A stretch of DNA of 64,000 nt, taken from Sweltsa coloradensis (lineage: Eukaryota > Arthropoda > Insecta > Plecoptera > Chloroperlidae). Location: NCBI GenBank assembly GCA_024449915.1, contig JAMZAV010000094.1, forward strand, positions 248,001-312,000, written 5' to 3'. Positions 56,201-64,000 of the stretch are shown here, one piece after another; within the stretch, counting starts at the first letter, position 1; each line of letters starts with the position of its first letter. The notes below the pieces were generated by a model. The model saw nothing but the letters and a program-made list of their open reading frames with translations. It ran no database searches and was not told the DNA's origin. The position numbers and the translations under genes were made by a program.

Positions 56201-59200
56201 CGGTGAGTTAGTCTTTAAAATATAACTTTTAGACGTTTTTAAATCTCGTAAAAAAACAATACGATAAAAAATTAATACTAAGGTTTGGGGGGAGGTGCCG
56301 GGTTTTTAAAGGGGGGCCCCGGGCCCCGTCTCACGGGTGAGTTTTGTTTAATAAAAATAACTTTAGGGCGTTTAAATCTCGGGAATAAAAAATACCCCCA
56401 AAAATAATTTAAACTTAGGTTAGGTGGAGGTGCCGGGTTTTTGAAGTTTGGGATCCCCCTCTCGTCTCCCCGGGAGTTAGTCTTAATAATATAACTTTTT
56501 GACGTAAAATCTGTAATAACAATACGTAAATAATTAAACCCTTTGGTTTGGTGGAGGGGGCCGGGTTTAAGTGGGGGCAAGGGTCTCGGGCTCAAGGTGA
56601 GTTAGTCTTAATAAATAAAATTTTTGACGTTAAGCTCGTAATAAAAAATACGATAAAAAATTAAAACTAAGGTTAGGTGGAGGTGCCGGGGGTTTAAGTG
56701 GGACCGGCTCTCGTTCCGGTGGTTAGGGCTTAATTTAAAATAACTTTTAGACGTTAGTCCCCGTAATAACAATACGATAAATAATTAATACAAGGTTAGG
56801 TGGAGGTTTCCTGGTTGAAGTGGGATACCCCTCTCGTCCCCCCGGTGAGTTAGTCTTAATAATATAAATTTTAGACGTTAAAATCTCGTAAAACAATTTC
56901 GATAAAAAATTAAAATTTGGTTTGGGGAGGTGCCCGGTTGAATGAAAACCGCTCTCGTCTCACGGTGGTTAGTTTTTAAAATAACTTTTAGACGTTAAGT
57001 TCGTAATAAAAAAACGATAAATAAAATTTAATTTCTAAGGTTAGGGGAGGTGCCGGGTTTTAAAATGGGGGAAAGGCCTCGTCTCACGGTGAGTTAGTCT
57101 TAAAATAACTTTTTTGAGATTTTTAAATTCGTTTAAAAACAATACGATAAAAAAAAATATAAGGTTGGGGGGAGGTGCCGGGTTGGGAAATGGGGCACGG
57201 CTTCGTTCACGGGAGTTTGTCTTAAAATATAACTTTTAGACGTTTAAATCTCGTAAAACCCAAAACGAAAATAATTAATACTAAGGTTAGGTGGGGTCTG
57301 CCGGGTTTTAAGTTGGGGAAACCCCTCCCCGCTCACGGTGAGTTTTTCTTTAAAAAATAAACCCTTCTAGGGCGTTTTAAATCTCCCCAATTTTTAAAAA
57401 TACTACAAATAATTAAGAATAGTTAGGTGGAGGTGCCGGGGTTTAAGTGGGATAACGCCCCTCGGGCTCACGGTGAGTTAGTTTTTTAATAATAAAACTT
57501 TTAGACGTTTGGGCTCGTAATAACAATACGATAAATAATTTAAAACTTTGGTTAGGTGGGGGGTGCGGGTTTAAGTGGGGGCACGGTCTCGTCTCAGGTT
57601 AGTTTGTCTTTAAAATATAACTTTTTTGGGCGTTAAGTTCGTAAAACAATACGATAAATAATTTAAAACTTTGGTTAGGTGGAAGGGGCCCCGGTTGAAG
57701 TGGGTACCGCTCTCGTCCCCACCCGGGGAGTTTGTCAAATAATATAAATTTAGACGGTTAAATCTCGTAATAAAAATACGATAAATAATTAATACTAAAG
57801 GTTTTTGGGGGGAGGTGCCGGGTTTAAGTGGGATTTCCGCTCTCGTCTCCCCGGTGAGTTTAGGGCTTTAAAAATTAAAATTTTTGGGCGTTATGTCTTT
57901 GTAATAACAATACGAAAAAAAATTAATTTCTTGGTTAGGGGGAGGGGGCCGGGGGAAGTGGGGCCGGCTCTCGTCTCACCCGGGGAGTTTTGTCTTTAAT
58001 ATAACTTTTAGAAAGTTAAGGCTCGTAATAAAACCCAAAAGATAAAAAAATTAATACTTAGGGTTTGGTGGAAGGGGCCGGGTTTAAGTGGGACCCCGGC
58101 TCTGACTCACGGTGAGTTAGTTTTTAAAAATAACTTTTTGCCCTTAAGTCTCGTAATAAAAAACGGGTAAAAAATTAATACTTAAGGGTTTGGTGGAAGG
58201 GGGCCGGGTTTAAGTGGGGGCACGGCTCTCGACTCAGGTGGGGTTAGTCTTAAAATATAAATTTTAGAGGTTTAAATCTCGTAATAAAAAAAAAACCCCC
58301 AAAAAAAAAAAAACATAAAAAATTAAAACTTAGGGTTTTGGGGGAGGGGGCCCGGGTTTTAAGGGGGAAAACCGCTCTCGTCTCACGGGGGGGTGAGTTA
58401 GGGCTTTAAAAATAAACCTTTTTTGACGTTAAGTTCGTAATAAAAAATACGATAAAAATTAATTTCTTAGGTTTGGGGAGGTGGGCCGGGGGTTTAAGTG
58501 GGACACCCCCTCGACTCACGGGGGGGTTAGTCTTAAAAAAATAACTTTTTGACGTTAAGCTGTAATAACAATTTCTATAAAAAAATTAATACTTTGGTTT
58601 GGGGGAGGGGCCAGGTGAAGTGGGGCACGGCTCTCGGGCCACGGGAGTTAGTCTTAATTAAAAAACTTTTTTGACGGGTTTAAATCCGTAATAAAAAATA
58701 CGATAAATAATTAATACTAGGTTAGGTGGAGGTTGCCGGGTTTAAGTGGGGGTACCGCTCTCGACCCACGGTGAGTTTGCTTAATAATATAACTTTTAGC
58801 GTTTTAAATCTCGTAAAAAAAAATACGATTTAAAAAATAATACTTAGGTTAGGTTTTTTGGAAAGGGGCCGGGTTGGAAATGGGATACCGCTCTGTCTAA
58901 AGGGAGTTAGTCTTTAAAAATATAATTTTGACGTTAAGTCTTTTTTTAATAAAAAATACGATAAATAAAATTTAAACTTAGGTTAGGTGGAGGTGGGGTT
59001 TGGGAAATGGGGCACGGCTCTCGGTTTTCACGGTGAGTTACTTAATAATATAATTTTAGACGTTAAGTCTCGTTTAAAAAAACAATTTCGATAAATTAAA
59101 AATAATAAGGTTTGGTGGGGGTTTTCCGGGGTTTAAGGGGACACGGCTCCGTCCCCACCCCCGGGGAGTTTGTTTAAAAAATAAAATTTAGACGTTAAGT

Positions 59201-62200
59201 CTCGTAATAAAAAATACGATAAATAATTTAAAACTTAGGTTTTGGGGGAGGTGCCCGGGTTTAAGTGGGATTTCCGCCCCTTAAAGGTTTTAGTTTGTCT
59301 TAAAAAAATATAACTTTTTGGGCGTTTTGGGCTGTAAAAAAACCCAAAACGATAAATAATAATAATAGTTTTGGGGGAGGTGCCGGGTTTAAATGGGGAC
59401 ACAGCTCTCGGGTCACGGTGAGTTAGTCCTTTTAAAAATATAACTTTTTGGGCGTTAAAATCTCGTTTTAACAATACGATAAAAAATTTAAAACTTAGGT
59501 TAGGTGGGAAAGGGGCCCGGGTTGGGAAATGAGATACCGCTCCGGGCTCACCCGGGGGGAGTTAGTTTAATAAAAATAACTTTTAGACGTTAAGTTCGTA
59601 AAAACAATACCCCCAAAAATAATTAATTTCTTTGGTTTGGTGGAGGTGCCCGGGGGGGAATGAGAACCGCTTTTTCGTTCACGGTGGTTAATTTTAATAA
59701 TATAAAACTAGACGTTTTAAATTTTGTAATAAAAAATACGTAAATAAAATTTAAAACTTAGGTTAAGGGGGGAAGGGGCCGGGGTTTAAGGAGGGTACCC
59801 CCTCTCGTCTCACGGTGGGGTTTCTTTTAAAAAAAACTACTAGACGTTTAAATCTTTTTTTTAAAAACAATACGATAAATTTAAATTTTACTTAGGTTTG
59901 GTGGAGGTGCCGGGTTGAAGTGAGATACCGCTTCCCACCTTTTTTCACGGTGAGTTATTTTTAATAAAAAATAACTATAGACGTTAAAGGGCTCGTAATA
60001 AAATACCCAAAAAATTTTAAAACCTTAGGTTTGGGGGAAAGGGGCCGGGGTTTAAGTGGGACACGGCTCTCGACTCACGGTGAGGGTTTTTTAATAAAAT
60101 AACTTTTTGACGTTAAGTCTCGTTCGTAATAACAAACGATAAATAATTTAAAACTTAGGTTTTGGGGGAGGGGGCCCGGGGTGAAGTGGGATACCGCCTT
60201 CGTCTCAAGGTGAGTTAGGGTTTAATAAAAAACTTTTAGAGTTAAAATCTCGAATAAAAAATACGATAAATAATTAATACTTAGGTTTGGTGGAGGTGGG
60301 CCGGGTTTAAGTGGGGGCCCGCTCTCGGTTTACGGGGGGTTGTCTTAATAAAATAACTTTAAAACGTTAAGTCTCGTAATAACAATACGATTTAAAAAAT
60401 TAAACTTAGGTTTGGGGAGGTGCCGGGGTTTTGTTGGGACACCGCTCTCGTCTCACGGTGAGTTATCTTTAAAAACTTTTTGACGTTTTGTTTTCGTAAA
60501 AAAAAACTATAAAAAAATTAATACTTAGGTTTTGGGGGAGGGGCAGGTTTAAGTGGGATACCGCTCTCGTCTCACGGTGAGTTTGTCTTAATAATATAAC
60601 TTTTAGAAGTTTTAAATCTCGGAAAAACAATACGATTTAAAAAAAATTTAAAACTTAGGTTTGGTGGGGGTTTCCCCGGGGTTTAAGTGGGATACCGCTT
60701 GTCTCCGGTGAGTTAGTCTTTAAAAACTTTTAGGGCGTTAAGCTCGTAAAACAATACGATAAAAAAATTAATCCCTTTGGTTAGGTGGGGGGGGCCGGGG
60801 GAAGGGGATACCCCTTCGAATTTTTCCCCCGTTTTATTAGTCTTTAAAAAATAACACTAGGGCCCTTAAGTCCCGTAAAACAATACGATAAATAATTAAA
60901 ACTTAGGTTTGGTGGGGGTGCCCGGGGTTTAAGTGGGATAACCCCTCTCGACTTTTTAAAGGTGAGTTTGTCTTAATAAATTTAAATTACCCCAAAAACG
61001 TAAAGGGCTCGTAATAAAAAATACGATAAATAATTTAAAACTTAGGTTTGGTGGGGGGTGCCCGGGGTTTAAGGGGGGATAACCCCCTCGTTCCCCCCCC
61101 CCCCCCCCCCGGTGAGGTTTGTCTTAATAATATTTAACCCTTTTTGACGTTTTAAGGGTTTGTTTCGTAATAAAAATACGAAAAAAATTTAAACTTTGGT
61201 TAGGTGGAGGTTGGGCCCGGGTTTGAAGTGGGGTTTCCCCTCTCGTTCACGGTTTAGTTAGTCTTAATAAATTTTAACCCTTTTTGACGTTATGTTCGTA
61301 ATAACAAACGTAAATAAAATTTCTTTGGGGTTAGGTGGGGGTTTCCGGGGTGAAGTGGGATACCGCTCCGACTTTCCACGGTGAGTTTGTCTTAATAAAA
61401 TAACTACTAGACGTTAAGTCTGTAATAACAAACGATAAAAATTAATTTCTAGGTTTGGTGGGGGGTGCCGGGGTGAAGTGGGGGCACGGCTCTCGACTTT
61501 TCACGGTGGTTAGTTTTAAAAATTAACTTTTAGACTTTAAATCTCTTTTTAAAATAACAAAAAAATAAATTAATTTTAGGGGTTTTGGGGGAGGTGCCGG
61601 GTTGAAAATGGGGACACGGCTCTCGGGCTCACGGTGGGGTTAAATCTTAAAAAACTTTTTTGGGCGTTTAAATCTGTAAAAAACAATACGATACATAATT
61701 AAAATTTGGTTGGTGGGGTGCCGGGTTTAAAGGGGGTAACCCCTCTCGTCCCCACGGTTTAGGTTTGTCTTAAAAATTTTAGGGCGTTTTGTCTTTTTTT
61801 GTAATAAAAAAATACGATTTCCCTAATTTAAAACTTTGGTTGGTGGAGGTGCCGGGTTTTAAGTGGGGGCACCCGGGCCCGACTCACGGTGAGTTTGGGT
61901 TTTAAAAAAACTTTTAGACGTTAAGTCTCGTAATAACAATACGATACATAATTTAAATTAGGTTTTGGGAGGTGCCGGGGGGTTTTTAAATGGGACACGG
62001 CTCTCGAAACCCCGGTGAGTTTTGTTTTTAAAAATATAACTTTAGACGTTAAGTCTCGTAATAACAATACGATAAATAATTAATACTAGGTTTTGGGGGG
62101 AAGGGGCCCGGGGGGAAGTGGGGCACGGCTCTCGGGCTTTCCCACGGTTTGGTTTGTCTTAATAATAAAAACTTTTAGACGTTTAAGGGCCCCGTAATAA

Positions 62201-64000
62201 AAAAACATAAAAAATTAATACTAGGTTTTTGGGGGAGGTGCCGGGGGTTTTAAGGGGACACGGCTCTCGATTTTTCACGGTGAGTTTGTCTTAATAATAT
62301 AACTTTTTGAAATTAAAACTCGTAAAAAAAACAAAACGATAAATAATTAATACTAGGTTTTGGGGGAGGTGCGGGGTGAAGTGGGGGGCCCCGGGGTCTC
62401 GAACTCACGGTGAGTTAGTCTTTAAAAACTTTTAGGGCGTTAAGGGTTTGTAATAACCCAAAACGATAAAAAAATTAAAACTTAGGTTTTGGGGAGGGGC
62501 CGGGGTGAAGTGGGGGCACGGCTCTCGACTCAAAGGTGAGTTAGTCTTTTAAAAATATAAAATTTTTGCCCTTTAAACTCGTAATAACAATTTCGATACA
62601 TAATTTAAAACTTAGGTTGGGGGAGTGGGGGGGGGTTTTAAGTGGGATACCCCTCTCGTCCACGGTGAGTTAGTTTAATAAATAAAATTTTAGACGTTTT
62701 AAATTTTCGTAAAAACAATACGATAAATAATTAATTTTAGGTTTGGTGGAGGTTTCCCGGGGGGAAGGGGGGACAACCCGGGGTCTCGAATCACGGTTAG
62801 GTTTGTCTTAATTTAAAATAAAATTAGACGTTAATTTAATTTAAAAATACGATAAAAAAATTAAAACTAGGTTTGGTGGGGGTGCCCCGGGGGGGAAGGG
62901 GACACGGCTTCGACTCACGGTGAGTTAGTCTTAATAAATTTTGACGTTTAAAAATTTGTTAAAAACAAATTTGGGTACATAATTAATTTGAGAGTTTGGT
63001 GGAGGTGCCGGGTTGAAGTGGGACACGGCTCTCGACTTTCTCACGGTGAGTTAGTCTTAATAATATAACTTTTAGACGTTTTAAATTGTAATAAAATACG
63101 ATAAAAAAATTAATACCAGGTTGGTGGAGGGGGCCGGGGTGAAGTGGGGCACGGTCTCGAAATCCCCGGGGAGTTAGTCTTAATAAATTTTTGCCCTTTT
63201 TTGTCTCGTAATAACAATACGAAACATAATTTAAACTTAGGGTTTTTTGGAGGTGCGGGTGAAGTGGGGCACGGCTCCGACTCACGGTGAGTTAGTCTTA
63301 AAAAACTTTTTAGGACGTTAAGTTTTTGTAAAAACAATACGATACAAATTAATACTTAGGTTTTGGGGGAGGTGCCGGGGGGAAGTGGACACGGTCTCGA
63401 CTCCCCGGTTTTTTTAGTTTAATAATTTTAACTTTTAGACGTTAAGTCTCGTAATAAAAAATACGAACATAATTTTTTTTTCCCTTTGGTTGGTGGAGGG
63501 GGCCGGGTTGAAATGGGATACCGCTCTGTCTCACGGGGAGTTAGTCCCAATAAAATTTTTAAAGTTTAAGGGTTTGTAATAAAAAATACGAAATAATTTA
63601 AAACTTAGGTTTGGGGAGGTGCCGGGGTTAAGGGGGGCAGGTTCTTTGTCCCCACGGTGAGGTTGGTCTTAATAAAATTTAGGGCGTTAAAATTCGTTTA
63701 AAAAACAATACGATACATAATTTAAAACTTAGGTTTTGGGGGAGTGCCGGGTTGAAGTGGGGGCCGGGGCCCCGGGTACGGTTTAAATTAGTCTTAATAA
63801 AATAAATTTTTTGACTTTTAAATCTCGTAATAACAAACCCAACTAATTAAAAAATTAGGTTGGTGGAGGGCCGGGGTTTAAGTGGGGCACGGGTTCGACT
63901 CACGGTGAATTTGTTTTTAAAACTTTTTGGGCGTTAAATCTTTGTAAAAAAAAATCGAAAACATTTAAATTAAAAACTTAGGTTTGGGGGGGGGTGCCGG
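50240..64000 (+). repeat. Satellite DNA array, monomer about 120 bp
   Basis: Roughly 110-120 head-to-tail copies, running off the window. Consensus landmarks in order are: TTAGGTTAGGTGGAGGTGCC, GGGTTGAAGTGGG, ATACCGCTCTCGTCTCACGG, TGAGTTAGTCTTAATAATAT, AACTTTTAGACGTTAAGTC, and TCGTAATAACAATACGATAA followed by ATAATTAATAC. Spacing between landmarks varies from about 109 to 131 bp, largely through the homopolymer changes described for this region. Variant monomers (GACACGGCTCTCGACTCAC in place of GATACCGCTCTCGTCTCAC) become common after about 55.4 kb. No open frame here is credible. The size and tandem organisation suit a pericentromeric or subtelomeric location. Confidence 0.95.

Larger units (their letters stand above)
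49130..64000. other. Low-quality consensus region
   Basis: From about 49130 onward, isolated bases are repeatedly replaced by their neighbour and homopolymers expand. Compared with clean family-a copies, the copy at 49449-50239 has runs of A, C and G where they have mixed sequence. Satellite monomers show the same smoothing (AATAACAAT to AAAAACAAT, TTGAAG to TTTAAG). The pattern points to uncorrected long-read or collapsed-repeat consensus rather than biology. Confidence 0.75.

Noticed and set aside
50240..64000. CRISPR array or tandem protein-coding repeats
   Set aside because: Monomers are contiguous with no unique spacers, far longer than CRISPR repeats, and their open frames (55375-55575, 56278-56595, 57805-57999, 59235-59474, 62983-63337) are broken in neighbouring monomers.
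50240..64000. CENP-B box in the satellite
   Set aside because: No monomer contains the TTCG....A..CGGG pattern in a consistent position on either strand.

Overview
This is a stretch of animal nuclear DNA that is dominated by repeats. Spliced-gene signals, several transposon superfamilies, non-LTR retrotransposon remnants, microsatellites and a long satellite array all point to a metazoan. An invertebrate is most likely. An arthropod is the best guess, because the dsRNA-binding protein resembles Loquacious/TRBP and the satellite monomer carries TTAGGTTAGG, which matches the arthropod telomere repeat. The species cannot be named from the sequence alone.

Layout. 1-1660: GC-rich flank with a weak promoter-like segment. 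1671-3630: 5'-truncated, frameshifted non-LTR retrotransposon. 3745-4530: minus-strand remnant of a second, Jockey/CR1-like element. 5601-6161: TTAA-flanked piggyBac-type MITE. 6521-7318: first arm-type copy of a large foldback family (called family a here). 7867-8856: the only intact recognisable protein-coding gene, a three-dsRBD Loquacious/TARBP2/PRKRA-type protein in one exon. 9191-10540: foldback element that begins about 335 bp after its stop codon. 12.3-20.5 kb: several MITEs, a tandem repeat interrupted by a MITE, a 1.39 kb palindrome, a tRNA-derived SINE and a self-nested foldback (family c). 21.5-23.9 kb: a head-to-head pair of family-a arms plus a solo arm. 24.6-30 kb: foldback family X, a minisatellite, an inverted-arm element carrying a nested hAT element with a perfect 8-bp target duplication, and one of two copies of a repeat encoding an acidic peptide. 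30-47 kb: mostly unassigned AT-rich DNA with further MITEs, a SINE core, microsatellites and two minus-strand open segments that may be exons (30463-30822 unassigned; 44784-45015 faintly caspase-like). 47.6-50.2 kb: another inverted pair of family-a arms and a third copy inserted in satellite. 50.2-64.0 kb: satellite of about 120-bp monomers, continuing past the window edge.

Two themes link the region. First, families a, b and c have unrelated interiors but share the terminus ACTAGGAAAACGC and a similar inner-end design: an AAATTT(T)CA...GATC...CGG...ACAGACA block followed by TTCGCT-type repeats. Second, the satellite monomer contains GGTGGAGGTGCCGGGT, which also occurs as isolated sites tens of kilobases away. 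From about 49.13 kb to the end the sequence shows pervasive homopolymer-smoothing. It should be treated as low-quality consensus, so fine monomer divergence there is not reliable.
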